NCBI RefSeq assembly: GCF_040147005.1
Contig: NZ_JAMSHO010000001.1
Location: forward strand, 1,798,001-1,862,000
Length of the DNA: 64,000 nucleotides
From: Halomonas sp. H10-9-1
GTDB taxonomy: Bacteria; Pseudomonadota; Gammaproteobacteria; Pseudomonadales; Halomonadaceae
Direction of reading: 5' to 3'
Shown: one piece after another, positions 34,665 to 43,253 of the stretch
How positions within the stretch are numbered: the stretch's first letter is position 1
Layout of the letters: each line of letters starts with the position of its first letter
The notes under the pieces: model-generated
What the model saw: only the letters and a program-made list of their open reading frames with translations
Database searches by the model: none
What the model was told of the DNA's origin: nothing
Made by a program: the position numbers and the translations under genes

Positions 34665-34694
34665 TAACAAAAGACACCGCCCGCAGGCGGTGTC
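34665..34694 (-). terminator. Rho-independent terminator at the end of the fdh operon
   Basis: A 9-bp perfect stem, GACACCGCC/GGCGGTGTC (34673-34681 and 34686-34694), has loop CGCA. On the minus strand it is followed by TTTTGTTATT. It lies just after fdhC and separates the dehydrogenase from DUF1244-moaB-moeA. Confidence 0.88.
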
Positions 34695-34716
34695 GAAGGT
34701 GGCTCGATCAATCACG

Positions 34717-35775
34717 CTAGGCGGAGCTCTGCGGCGAGGAGCCTCCTGTCGCTCCCTTGCTGCCGGTGGCGAGCTGCTCTTCGGGCACGGCACTCTCCTT
34801 CACCTCCTCGTACCAGAGGTTGTGGTGCTCCTTGGCCCAGGTCTCGTCGACATAGCCAGTGGCCATGCCCTCGAAGGAGCCCTCGGTGCCCAGGGTGCCG
34901 ATGTAGATATGGCCCAGCGCCACGGCGGTGAGGCCCAGTGCTCCGATACCATGCACCAGGTTGGCCCACTGCATGGTGTCGCGTGCCTGGCCATAGTTGG
35001 GGAAGTCCAGGACCAGGCCGCTGATGATGACCGCTACCCCGGCGGTGGCGAGCAGCCAGTACCAGACCTTCTCGCCGGCATTGGCGAAGCCTGCGTCGGG
35101 ATGCCCCTTGCCGACCAGGCCGCCACCCTTGCGGAACCAGTCGATGTCATGCTTCTTCGGCAGGTTGTGCACCAGCAGCTTGGCCAGCAGGATCAGCAGC
35201 AGGATACCGAAGAGCGGCCCCAGGTAGTTGTGCACCAGCTTGGAGGCCGACACCATGGCGCCCCAGGCGCCGGCGCCGAACAGCGGGTAGAACACGTGCT
35301 TGCCGTAGAGGAGGGTGAGCCCCGACAGGGCGAGCAGGATGAACAGCGTGGCCACGCTCCAGTGCAGTGAGCGCGACACGGCGCTCCAGCGCAGCAGTTT
35401 CCTGCCCGTGCGTGGCTCATCCAGCTTCTTGCGGCCCACCATCAGGTAGAAGAGCGTGATCATCACCAGCATGCCGCCGATGACGATCAGGCCGTAGGGT
35501 GACACCCAGCGGTTGCGCCACTGCCGCCAGGTCTCGCCGCTGGCATTGACCAGGTTGTAGGTGGAGTCGAAGCGGCTGTCGCGATAGTTGGCATCGACCT
35601 CGCCGCTACGTACCTGGCGCCAGATGTCGGCGTCCACTGCCGGTACCGCGAAGGCCGCCTCGCCCTCGGGATCTGCCTGGGCCTGGGCGCTCTGGGAGAG
35701 AGCCAGCCCGAACGCCAGTATCAGCGCGAGCAGGCCCAGCCGCCAGAGCGACCGCCATTGTATGGTGTGGCTCAT
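34717..35775 (-). CDS. fdhC: Formate dehydrogenase gamma subunit (cytochrome b556)
   Basis: This 352-residue membrane cytochrome b has an N-terminal signal (about 8-33), a periplasmic segment to about 90 and membrane helices at about 95-115, 145-165, 190-210 and 250-270. His residues in SLHWSVAT, KLVHNYLG and ALGHIYIG are candidates for haem and quinone sites. It anchors the FdhAB dimer and passes electrons from formate to the quinone pool. It starts 12 nt after fdhB. The C-terminal tail is Ser/Gly-rich and unconserved. Confidence 0.9.
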   Translation of the reverse strand: MSHTIQWRSLWRLGLLALILAFGLALSQSAQAQADPEGEAAFAVPAVDADIWRQVRSGEVDANYRDSRFDSTYNLVNASGETWRQWRNRWVSPYGLIVIGGMLVMITLFYLMVGRKKLDEPRTGRKLLRWSAVSRSLHWSVATLFILLALSGLTLLYGKHVFYPLFGAGAWGAMVSASKLVHNYLGPLFGILLLILLAKLLVHNLPKKHDIDWFRKGGGLVGKGHPDAGFANAGEKVWYWLLATAGVAVIISGLVLDFPNYGQARDTMQWANLVHGIGALGLTAVALGHIYIGTLGTEGSFEGMATGYVDETWAKEHHNLWYEEVKESAVPEEQLATGSKGATGGSSPQSSA

Positions 35776-35787
35776 GGGATCACCTCC

Positions 35788-36441
35788 TCAGCCCTGCTGG
35801 CTGGCATCGTAGGCCAGCGAGTCGGCCGCCGAGACATCCGGCCGACCGGCGCGGGTACGCTGTTGTTCACGGCGCGGATTGCCCGACCAACCGCCATCCT
35901 TGTGGCCGCGCTGGACGACACGCTGGCGGAAGATGTCGGCGACTTCCTGGGCATCGCCGGCCAGCAGCGCCTTGGTGGAACACATCTCGGCGCACAGCGG
36001 CAGCTTGCCCTCCGCGATGCGGTTGGCGCCGTACTTCTGGAACTCCTCCTCCTTGCTCTCCGCCGGGCCGCCGGCACAGAAGGTGCACTTGTCCATCTTG
36101 CCGCGTTCGCCGAAGGCATTCTGCTGGGGGAACTGCGGGGCGCCGAAGGGGCAGGCGTAGAGGCAGTAGCCGCAGCCGATGCACAGGTCCTTGTCATGCA
36201 GCACGATGCCGTCGTCGGTCTTGTAGAAGCAGTCGGTGGGACAGACTGCCATGCAGGGCGCGTCGTCGCAGTGCATGCAGGCAACCGAGATCGAGACTTC
36301 CTCGGGTTCGCCGTCGTTGAGTGTGACGACCCGGCGGCGCTGGATGCCCCAGTCGGTCTCGTTGGCGTTCTTGCAGGCGGTGACGCAGCCGTTGCACTCG
36401 ATGCAGCGCTCCGCGTCGCACATGAATTTCATCTGGGCCAT
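35788..36441 (-). CDS. fdhB: Formate dehydrogenase beta subunit (4Fe-4S)
   Basis: This 217-residue iron-sulfur protein has four Cys clusters: CIECNGCVTACK, CMHCDDAPCMAVCP, CIGCGYCLYACP and CTFC...CAEMC. This is the four-cluster pattern of FdhB/HybA-type electron-transfer subunits, which carry electrons from the FdhA active site to the cytochrome b. The last 40 residues are charged and lack a membrane helix, so it differs from E. coli FdnH, which has a C-terminal anchor; FdhC must supply all the anchoring. Confidence 0.92.
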   Translation of the reverse strand: MAQMKFMCDAERCIECNGCVTACKNANETDWGIQRRRVVTLNDGEPEEVSISVACMHCDDAPCMAVCPTDCFYKTDDGIVLHDKDLCIGCGYCLYACPFGAPQFPQQNAFGERGKMDKCTFCAGGPAESKEEEFQKYGANRIAEGKLPLCAEMCSTKALLAGDAQEVADIFRQRVVQRGHKDGGWSGNPRREQQRTRAGRPDVSAADSLAYDASQQG

Positions 36442-36455
36442 AGTAGTCTCCTCGT

Positions 36456-36482
36456 CGCGGGGCGGGCCGGGCCCGCCCCGCG
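36456..36482 (-). other. Intercistronic hairpin between fdhA and fdhB
   Basis: A perfect 12-bp GC stem, CGCGGGGCGGGC (36456-36467) and GCCCGCCCCGCG (36471-36482), has a 3-nt loop. On the minus strand it lies after the fdhA stop and directly before the fdhB Shine-Dalgarno GAGGAG. It is probably an mRNA-stability or processing element, or a partial terminator that tunes subunit ratios. Confidence 0.6.
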
Positions 36483-36496
36483 TGTTTCGTCAGGCG

Positions 36497-36497
36497 T
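36497..36497. other. Formate dehydrogenase island boundary note
   Basis: From DUF3305 down to fdhC all genes run on the minus strand with short gaps, while fdhD faces away. The gene order DUF3305, DUF3306, polyferredoxin, TorD-like, small Tat protein, fdhA, fdhB, fdhC resembles the fdh cluster I recall from Shewanella. Confidence 0.5.
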
Positions 36498-39349
36498 CAG
36501 GCGCGCTCGATGCGGCACAAGGTGCACTTGGTTTCCTGCATCTGGGTCACCGAATCGTAGCCGTAGGTGGTGGCCGTGTTGGCCGCCTCGCCCTGTACGT
36601 AGGGGGCCGAGCCCTCGGGATAGCGGTCGTGCAGGTTCTCGCCCTGGAACATGCCACCGAAGTGGAAGGGCATGAACACCACTTCCCGCGCCACGCGGTT
36701 GGTGACCAGCGCCTTGACCCTGACGCGCCCACCTTCGGCACCCTCGACCCAGACGTCATCGCCCTCGGCGATGCCCAGGTCGTTGGCCAGCGCCGGATTG
36801 ATCTCGACGAACATCTCCTGCTGCAGTTCGGCGAGCCAGGACATGGAGCGAGTCTCCTCGCCGCCGCCCTCGTACTCCACCAGGCGCCCTGTGGTCAGGA
36901 TGATCGGGTAGTCCCCGGTCACATCCTGTTCCTGGATGCTCTTGTAGAGCGTCGGCAGGCGGTAGTGGGAGGCCACGTCGTCCCAGGTCGGATAATCCTC
37001 GACCAGGTCCCGGCGGCTGGTGTAGAGCGGCTCGCGGTGCTTGGGAATGGGGTCGGGGAAGGTCCAGACGTTGCAGCGCGCCTTGGCGTTGCCGAAGGGC
37101 GCACACTCGTGGGCGATGGCCACACGCTGGATGCCGCCGGAGAGGTCGGTCTTCCAGTTCTTGCCCTCGGCCTCGGCCTGTTCCTCCGCGGTCAGGTCGT
37201 CCCACCAGCCCAGGTCCTTGAGCATCTCGGCGGTGAACTCGGGGTAGCCGTCCTCGAGGTCTGAACCGGCACTGAAGGAGCCATCGGAGAGGATGCTCTG
37301 GCCGTTGTGCTCGATGCCGAAGCGGGCGCGGAAGGTGAGGCCGCCCTCGGAGACCTTCTTGCTGGTGTCGTAGAGGATCGGGGTGCCGGGGTGGCCCATC
37401 TCGGCAGTGCCCCAGCAGGGCCAGGGCAGGCCATAGTAGTCGCCGTCGACGGGGCCGCCCTCGGCCTTGAGGTCACGGAAGCTGAAGGTATGCCAATTCT
37501 GCTGGTGCGCCTTGAGTCGCTCCGGACTCTGACCGGTGTAGCCCACGGTCCACATGCCGGCATTGAACTCGCGGGTGATGTCCTCGATCACCGGCTCGGT
37601 GCCCTTGACCTCGATGTTCTTGAATAGCTGGTCGGCAAAGCCCAGCTTGCGCGAGAGCAGGTACATGATCTCGTGGTCGGGCTTGGACTCGAACAGCGGG
37701 TCGATCACCTTGTCACGCCACTGGAGCGAGCGGTTGGTGGCAGTGACGCTACCCGTGGTCTCGAACTGGGTCGCCGCCGGCAGCAGGTAGACACCATCCT
37801 GGCGGCCATGCATGACGCTCGCCACGGTGGGGTAGGGGTCGACGATGACCATCATCTCCAGCTGCTGCATGGCCTTCTGCATCTCGGGGCCGCGGGTCTG
37901 GGAGTTGACGGCGTGGCCCCAGTAGAACATCGCCTTGAGCTGGGTGCGCTGGGTAATGTTCTCGTCATCCTCCAGCACCCCGTCGATCCAACGCGACACC
38001 GTGATGCCGTTGGTATACATGGGCTGGCCGTCGGCGTACTCGGTCTGGTCGAAGCGGCCCTTGAGCCACTCGTAGTCGAGGTCCCAGACCCGAGCCCAGT
38101 GCTTCCAGGCGCCCTCGGCGAGGCCGTAGTAGCCGGGCAGCGAATGAGACATCAACCCCAGGTCAGTTGCGCCCTGGACGTTGTCGTGGCCGCGGAAGAT
38201 GTTGGCCCCGCCACCGGACTTGCCGACGTTGCCAAGCGCAAGCTCCAGCGCACAATAGGCACGCGTGTTGTTGTTGCCGGTGGTGTGCTGGGTGCCGCCC
38301 ATGCACCAGACCACGCAGCCCGGGCGGTTCTTCGCCAGGCGCCGTGCAGTGTCATAAACTTCCTGGCCTGGAACGCCGGTGATGCGCTCCACCTCGCTGG
38401 GCGGGTAGTTGGCCACTTCGGCGCGCACCTCGTCCATGGCATAGACGCGCTGGTCGATATACTCGCGATCCTCCCAGCCGTTTTCGAACACGTGCCATAG
38501 AATGCCCCAGATCAGGGCAACATCCGTACCTGGGCGGAAGCGAACGAACTTGTTCGCTTTGGCAGCCGTACGTGTGAAACGCGGATCGGCAACGATGATG
38601 TCGCAGTTATTCTTCTCCTTCGCCAGCAGGATATGCTGCATGGCGACCGGATGAGCCTCGGCGGGATTGGAGCCGATAAACAGGATTGACCTGGCATTCT
38701 GGAGATCGTTGAGCGAATTGGTCATCGCCCCGTAGCCCCAGGTGTTGGCCACGCCGGCCACGGTTGTGGAGTGGCAGATGCGTGCCTGGTGGTCGGTATT
38801 GTTGGTACCGGCCAGGGCAGCGAACTTGCGCATCAAGTAGGCCTGTTCGTTATTGAACTTGGCCGACCCCAGCCAGTAGATGCTGTCAGGGCCATGCTGT
38901 TCGGTAAGGTCGAGCACCTTGTTGCCGATTTCCTCGATGGCGTCCTCCCAGCTCTGGCGTTGCCACTCGCCACCCACCAGTTTCATGGGGTACTTGAGGC
39001 GTCGACTGGAGTGACCGTGCTGGCGCAGCGAGGCGCCCTTGGCGCAGTGGGCGCCGCGGTTAAAGGGGTGGTCGAAGGCCGGCTCCTGCTTGGTCCACAC
39101 TCCTTCCTGCACTTCGGCGTAGACGCCGCAGCCCACCGAGCAGTGGGAGCACACGGTACGCCTGGTCTCCACCGGGGCGTCGGAATATGCCGTTTTCTCG
39201 GCCGCCTCGGCGCGGCGCATCATGGGGGTGCCCATGAAGCCGGCGGCGGCCAGGCCGCCGGTGGTCGCGCCGCTCCGCTTGAGGAACTGGCGACGGGAAA
39301 TGCCCAAGCCCTGGGGCCGCTGGGACTGTGTCTTACGAGTCAGACGCAT
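36497..39349 (-). CDS. fdhA: Formate dehydrogenase catalytic subunit (Mo, Cys type)
   Basis: This 950-residue molybdopterin oxidoreductase has a twin-arginine signal (SRRQFLKRSG, about 18-27) for folded export. The N-terminal 4Fe-4S site uses Cys67, Cys70, Cys74 and Cys102. The metal ligand is a cysteine (Cys192 in ARICHSTT), not selenocysteine. His-Arg chemistry and the C-terminal molydop-binding domain (about 800-935) are as expected. It oxidises formate to CO2 in the periplasm and feeds FdhB and FdhC. ATG 39349 has GAGGAGAGA upstream; a TTG at 39379 is less likely. Confidence 0.94.
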   Translation of the reverse strand: MRLTRKTQSQRPQGLGISRRQFLKRSGATTGGLAAAGFMGTPMMRRAEAAEKTAYSDAPVETRRTVCSHCSVGCGVYAEVQEGVWTKQEPAFDHPFNRGAHCAKGASLRQHGHSSRRLKYPMKLVGGEWQRQSWEDAIEEIGNKVLDLTEQHGPDSIYWLGSAKFNNEQAYLMRKFAALAGTNNTDHQARICHSTTVAGVANTWGYGAMTNSLNDLQNARSILFIGSNPAEAHPVAMQHILLAKEKNNCDIIVADPRFTRTAAKANKFVRFRPGTDVALIWGILWHVFENGWEDREYIDQRVYAMDEVRAEVANYPPSEVERITGVPGQEVYDTARRLAKNRPGCVVWCMGGTQHTTGNNNTRAYCALELALGNVGKSGGGANIFRGHDNVQGATDLGLMSHSLPGYYGLAEGAWKHWARVWDLDYEWLKGRFDQTEYADGQPMYTNGITVSRWIDGVLEDDENITQRTQLKAMFYWGHAVNSQTRGPEMQKAMQQLEMMVIVDPYPTVASVMHGRQDGVYLLPAATQFETTGSVTATNRSLQWRDKVIDPLFESKPDHEIMYLLSRKLGFADQLFKNIEVKGTEPVIEDITREFNAGMWTVGYTGQSPERLKAHQQNWHTFSFRDLKAEGGPVDGDYYGLPWPCWGTAEMGHPGTPILYDTSKKVSEGGLTFRARFGIEHNGQSILSDGSFSAGSDLEDGYPEFTAEMLKDLGWWDDLTAEEQAEAEGKNWKTDLSGGIQRVAIAHECAPFGNAKARCNVWTFPDPIPKHREPLYTSRRDLVEDYPTWDDVASHYRLPTLYKSIQEQDVTGDYPIILTTGRLVEYEGGGEETRSMSWLAELQQEMFVEINPALANDLGIAEGDDVWVEGAEGGRVRVKALVTNRVAREVVFMPFHFGGMFQGENLHDRYPEGSAPYVQGEAANTATTYGYDSVTQMQETKCTLCRIERA

Positions 39350-39375
39350 GACATCTCTCTCCTCGCTGGCGGCCG

Positions 39376-39579
39376 TCAATCACGCAGGGTGGCGTAGTAG
39401 GCCCGGATATGGGGAGTTTCGTGGTAGTGGCTGTCGGCCTTCGGGGGGGCGGCCTTCGCCACGTTGTCGGCCTGGGCCAGGGTCACTTGGCCCACGGCGG
39501 CAGCGGCACCCACGGCGGCGGTGCCGGCGCCCAGGGTCTTCAGGAAGCGCCGGCGCTCCGGGTTGCTTGTCGCGCGCAT
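39376..39579 (-). CDS. Small twin-arginine protein of the formate dehydrogenase region (FdhX type)
   Basis: This 67-residue protein is mostly a Tat signal: ERRRFLKTLGAGTAAVGAAAAVG at about 8-30, then a short tail ending HETPHIRAYYATLRD. Such small Tat proteins are regularly encoded just before Fdh catalytic subunits and are named FdhX or Fdh-region Tat target. They may aid export or maturation of the complex, but the role is unproven. ATG 39579 has GAGGAG six bases upstream; an ATG at 39597 is possible. It ends 26 nt before the fdhA start. Confidence 0.82.
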   Translation of the reverse strand: MRATSNPERRRFLKTLGAGTAAVGAAAAVGQVTLAQADNVAKAAPPKADSHYHETPHIRAYYATLRD

Positions 39580-39686
39580 GGTGGTCTCCTCTTTCATGCT
39601 CTTCTCGGGATGCTCTTCACGGGATGTTCTTCTCGTTTATGTTGTGATGGCCGCCCACCGGCCTCGTTACCTGGGCTCCTGGCGGG

Positions 39687-40337
39687 TCAGGGCTCGATGA
39701 TCCTGACGGGGGTGCGCTCTGCCTCTGCGGCCAGCTGGGTTCGCTCCCGCGAGATGAAGCACACGCCCAGCTCTCCTGTTCGAGCATAGAAGGCGTTGTC
39801 GACTCGGGCCAGATCGCCCAGACAACGCTCCGTCCATGGTGCAAGGTGCGTCATGAAGAAGGTGGCGGTTGCCGGTGAGCGGTCATCGACCAGCATGGCC
39901 ATGATCTCGAGCATGGCGGCCAGGTGGTCCTCGGGATCACGGCTGGATTCGCTGCGCTCGAAGCCCAGTCGGCGCAGGTCCTCGCGCAGCGATACCAGTG
40001 CCTGGTCCATCAGTTCGCCGTTGCGGTACCAGGAGGCGTAAGGGGTGATCTCGCCCTGGATCACCCCCACCAGATGGCGGAAGTGTGCGCGCTCGAGCGT
40101 GCCCGGGTCGGCGGCGGCGGCGGCATGGCCAAGGGCCACCAGGGCCGAGGCAACCGGATCTCGGCTCTCCCCGTCCGCCCCTTCGATCTCGATGCCGGCG
40201 AGCCATGCCAGCAGCTCCCCATCGGCGGGTTCGCGCAGCAGGCGTGCCAGCAGCCGATACAGGTCTGCCCGCAGTGCCTGCTGCTCAGCCGTCGCTTCCT
40301 CCGGGGCCAGCATCTCCTGATCCATCTCCTGGCTCAT
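39687..40337 (-). CDS. TorD/DmsD-family chaperone for FdhA
   Basis: This 216-residue, all-helical TorD-type chaperone has LRADLYRLLARLLREP near the start. The family-typical YASWYRNGELMDQALVSLREDLRRLGF and PEDHLAAMLEIMAMLV regions lie at about 100-150. Members bind Tat signal peptides of molybdoenzymes and hold them until the cofactor is in place. Its position between the polyferredoxin and fdhX makes FdhA the obvious client. The gap to fdhX (39580-39686) shows only weak hairpins. Confidence 0.85.
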   Translation of the reverse strand: MSQEMDQEMLAPEEATAEQQALRADLYRLLARLLREPADGELLAWLAGIEIEGADGESRDPVASALVALGHAAAAADPGTLERAHFRHLVGVIQGEITPYASWYRNGELMDQALVSLREDLRRLGFERSESSRDPEDHLAAMLEIMAMLVDDRSPATATFFMTHLAPWTERCLGDLARVDNAFYARTGELGVCFISRERTQLAAEAERTPVRIIEP

Positions 40338-40341
40338 GGCG

Positions 40342-42060
40342 TCATACCTTCAATTGGGATTCGGGGTCGCGGACCATGCTCTGGTACACATCCTTGACGC
40401 GGCAGTCCTCGCACATCTCCAGGCGCGCGGCGGCGTCGCCGGCGAAGTAGGGGTGCTCGGCCAGCTTCGCCTTGATGGTGGCGATGGTGGCCGCGGTGGC
40501 GAAGGGCTTGCCGCAGCGCGTGCAGCAGAAGGGCGCTTCCTCGTGGCGAACCTGTCGCTCGGTGCGACTCGCAGCGGCCAGGAAGCCGGGCGCCAGGCGA
40601 ATGGCATCCTCGGGGCAGGCCTCGACGCACAGGCCACACTGGACGCAATCGGCTTCGCGATAGCTGAGCAGCGGGGAGTCATCACCGGTAGCCAGGGCCG
40701 GCGTGGGGCAGTTGCTGACACAGGCGAAGCAGAGTGTGCAGGCGTCGCGGTCGATCTCAAGCCCGCCATAGGCGGCACCGGGTGGCATGCGATGGCGTTG
40801 TCCGTCGGCCTTGCCGAGTGCCGTCAGGCGCGCCAGCACCTCCTCGAGGCGGTCCCGCTTGTGCTCGGCGGTGAGGGCCAGCGGTTCGTCGACGAGCGGT
40901 AGATGCACCGGACAGGCGTCGCGGGCGGCGTGGTCACCACGCTGGATGCATTGGATGCGGTCCGGCGCATGGCCCAGCGCCGCGAGAAGGGTGCGCGCCT
41001 GGACGATCTGGTCGTCGATAAAGGCTGCCAGGCTTGCGGGTAGCTCGGGATGCACCTGAATACGCACCTCGGCGGCGCCAGCGGCCAAGGCGGTGAGCCA
41101 CTGGTCATGGCCGGCATTGCCAAGCTCCTCGAGCGGGACGTCGAGCACACAGCCCGCCGGCTCATCCTCGGCCTCCAGGTCGCCGGCCTCGACGAAGCGC
41201 ATCACCGCTGCCTTGCCGCCGGCCTGGCGATAGGCGTCCACCCAGTTGTCCAGCGCCTCCTGTTGACGCGCCGATTCCGGCAGGCGGAACTGGATGGCGC
41301 CAGTGGGGCAGGCGCTGGAGCAGCTGCCGACACCCTGGCAGAGGTAGGGATCGATCTCGATACGCGACTCGATGCGACCCTTGTGACTGGCAATGGCGTC
41401 GGCGGGGCAGACCTCGAGGCAGCGTGTACAGCCGACATTGCCCGAGGCGGAGTGGGCGCAGAGGTCGGTGTTGATCTGGAGGTAGCGTGGCTTGTCGAAC
41501 TCGCCGAGCAGCTCGGCGAACTCGTCCAGGGCCTCAGCGCACCCCGGCCCTCTCCAGGCGAGGTGGCGATAGCCGGGAGGCGGCAGCTCGAGCTCGAGAG
41601 CGGGGGTGTGACCCAGGTCGAGGATCAGGTCGGCATGGCGACGGCCGAGCAGCGCCAGCGCCAGGTCGAGCCGTGCATCCGGGCCGTGCAGGCCGATGCC
41701 GAATCGCCCCAGGTAGCCCTCGATGCGCAGCTGGCCCCGCTGGGTGGGTGTCAGGGTCTGGCAGGGTAGCCACCGGGTGTTCTCCAGCAGCGCCTCGACC
41801 TCGGCGTCGTCGAGTCCGGCGGCGTCGCTGCTGGGCTCGGTTATCAGCAGGGCGATGGCGGCAAGCCCTCGCCCCTTGAGGCGGTCCGCCGCCTGGCGCA
41901 CGCTGACCTCGTCACCCAGGAGCAGGGCGTGGCCGGCACTCGCGTAGGTGACAGTGGCGGGGGTCAGGTTGACCGGCCAGGAGACACGCTTGCTGGCCGC
42001 CTCGCGGGCGCTGCGATTGGTAGCGTCGTCCACGCATACGGCGTCAATGGATGATGTCAT
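40342..42060 (-). CDS. Multi-cluster 4Fe-4S ferredoxin of the fdh island
   Basis: This 572-residue cytoplasmic protein has a featureless N-terminal half and then two pairs of ferredoxin-type motifs: CTRCLEVCPADAI and CSSACPTGAI (about 200-255), and CTLCFACVSNCP and CVQCGLCVEACPEDAI (about 435-495). A final CxxC...CEDC pair (about 520-555) looks like a zinc or rubredoxin-like site. Similar proteins sit beside DUF3305/DUF3306 in Fdh clusters. A role in electron supply or Fdh maturation is inferred from context only. It is 4 nt upstream of the TorD-like gene. Confidence 0.82.
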   Translation of the reverse strand: MTSSIDAVCVDDATNRSAREAASKRVSWPVNLTPATVTYASAGHALLLGDEVSVRQAADRLKGRGLAAIALLITEPSSDAAGLDDAEVEALLENTRWLPCQTLTPTQRGQLRIEGYLGRFGIGLHGPDARLDLALALLGRRHADLILDLGHTPALELELPPPGYRHLAWRGPGCAEALDEFAELLGEFDKPRYLQINTDLCAHSASGNVGCTRCLEVCPADAIASHKGRIESRIEIDPYLCQGVGSCSSACPTGAIQFRLPESARQQEALDNWVDAYRQAGGKAAVMRFVEAGDLEAEDEPAGCVLDVPLEELGNAGHDQWLTALAAGAAEVRIQVHPELPASLAAFIDDQIVQARTLLAALGHAPDRIQCIQRGDHAARDACPVHLPLVDEPLALTAEHKRDRLEEVLARLTALGKADGQRHRMPPGAAYGGLEIDRDACTLCFACVSNCPTPALATGDDSPLLSYREADCVQCGLCVEACPEDAIRLAPGFLAAASRTERQVRHEEAPFCCTRCGKPFATAATIATIKAKLAEHPYFAGDAAARLEMCEDCRVKDVYQSMVRDPESQLKV

Positions 42061-42115
42061 GCAGCCTCACGGTCGTGGTATAGCGTTTATTGTCGTTATT
42101 CGTGAATAGTTAAGA

Positions 42116-42730
42116 TCAGGATTGGCTAAATTTATTATCGCCGCCGCTGGCCTCTGCGTCTAATCGATTCTCCGCGGGCGCTTCGCGCCGCGGCCGGGCC
42201 TCGGCTATGGTGTCATCCCGGTCGTCACATTCGGCGGCGTCCGCTGGCCGGGCCTCCGCCAGGGCTTCTTGCTCCTCGGCTTCTTGCTCCTCGGCCTCCG
42301 GCGCCATCGGTGCCTCCTCGCTGGGGCGGGTCCAGCGCCGTAGCTGCTCTGCCACGTCCCGGGCCAGGGGTTTCAGCACCTCGCGATAGTTCTCGTCGTA
42401 GTCATCGAGCCCGTCGCGGACGCCGTAGTTACCGGAGGACCACAGGCAACGCAGGGCGCGCCGCCGCAGTTGGCTGCTGACACCCTGCTTGAGGTAGGCG
42501 GTAAAGTCGGCGCCGGGAGGCAGGGCGTCGGGGTCGGGCAGGGTGTGGTCGAGGCTGCCGGGCGGTGCCTCGGGCTCGGCTGCCACGTCCGGCTGCGCCT
42601 CGCCGGCGGCCGCGTTCTCGGCGTGCTCGGAAGAAGTGTGCTCGGAAGAAAGTGGCACGGGGTCCCGGTCGGGCTCGTCGGGTGCTTCGACCCCCCGTTT
42701 GCGGCGTGACCAGCGTTCGAGGCGACTCAT
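42116..42730 (-). CDS. DUF3306 protein
   Basis: This 204-residue hydrophilic protein begins MSRLERWSRRKRG, as DUF3306 members do. It has one conserved block, DFTAYLKQGVSSQLRRRALRCLWSSGNYGVRDGLDDYDENY (about 75-115). The flanks are acidic and Ala/Glu-rich, so most of the chain is probably disordered. It contains no enzymatic motif. DUF3306 genes occur with fdhD, DUF3305 and Fdh subunits, which suggests a maturation role. The start overlaps the DUF3305 stop by 4 nt. Confidence 0.8.
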   Translation of the reverse strand: MSRLERWSRRKRGVEAPDEPDRDPVPLSSEHTSSEHAENAAAGEAQPDVAAEPEAPPGSLDHTLPDPDALPPGADFTAYLKQGVSSQLRRRALRCLWSSGNYGVRDGLDDYDENYREVLKPLARDVAEQLRRWTRPSEEAPMAPEAEEQEAEEQEALAEARPADAAECDDRDDTIAEARPRREAPAENRLDAEASGGDNKFSQS

Positions 42731-43188
42731 GGCGTCATCTCCCGGGCGCGGCCGGCGCCCTTGCGCTTCTTCTTGCGCCCCTCTTCCGGCGCCTCGCCGT
42801 GGTGGGCCAGGAAGGCTTCGAGCCAGGCCTGGATCGCCACCGGCATCGCTACGTCCAGCACCTGCTGTTCGCCATCCATCCAGCTGGCGGCGACGTCCTG
42901 GCTGGCAGTGATCGCCGAGGGGACAGGAGGCTCGCCGGCATCGCCACAGCGCACGAAGAGCCGCGGGGTAGCGGAGGTCAGGTTGAAGCGATAGGCGGCG
43001 CGCTCGGTCATGGTGAGCTGCAGGGTCAGCGTCCAGGGCCCGGCGTCGCCAGGGGTCAGCTCGCGGATAACGTGACGACGCGAGACGAACCCCTTGATGT
43101 GGGTCGTTACTTCGTCCAGCGCAAGGCTTACGCTGCGGTGGTTGGTTACGGCTGTCATTGGGCGTCTCTCAACCATGGGTAAGTCCAT
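42727..43188 (-). CDS. DUF3305 protein
   Basis: This 153-residue protein is placed in DUF3305 mainly by its overlap with DUF3306 and by its ending WLEAFLAHHGE followed by a Lys/Arg-rich tail. The middle (about 40-125) is a beta-rich domain with WTLTLQLTMTERAAYRFNLTS. The function is unknown; it is found only near formate dehydrogenase genes as far as I recall. Starts at 43188, 43176 and 43158 are all possible, and none has a strong ribosome binding site. It is divergent from fdhD across 65 nt. Confidence 0.72.
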   Translation of the reverse strand: MDLPMVERRPMTAVTNHRSVSLALDEVTTHIKGFVSRRHVIRELTPGDAGPWTLTLQLTMTERAAYRFNLTSATPRLFVRCGDAGEPPVPSAITASQDVAASWMDGEQQVLDVAMPVAIQAWLEAFLAHHGEAPEEGRKKKRKGAGRAREMTP

Positions 43189-43253
43189 TAAAGACTTTCA
43201 GTATCGGCAATGCCATCATGACCGGGCAATGTCTTTCCAGGAGCCCGCACCGG

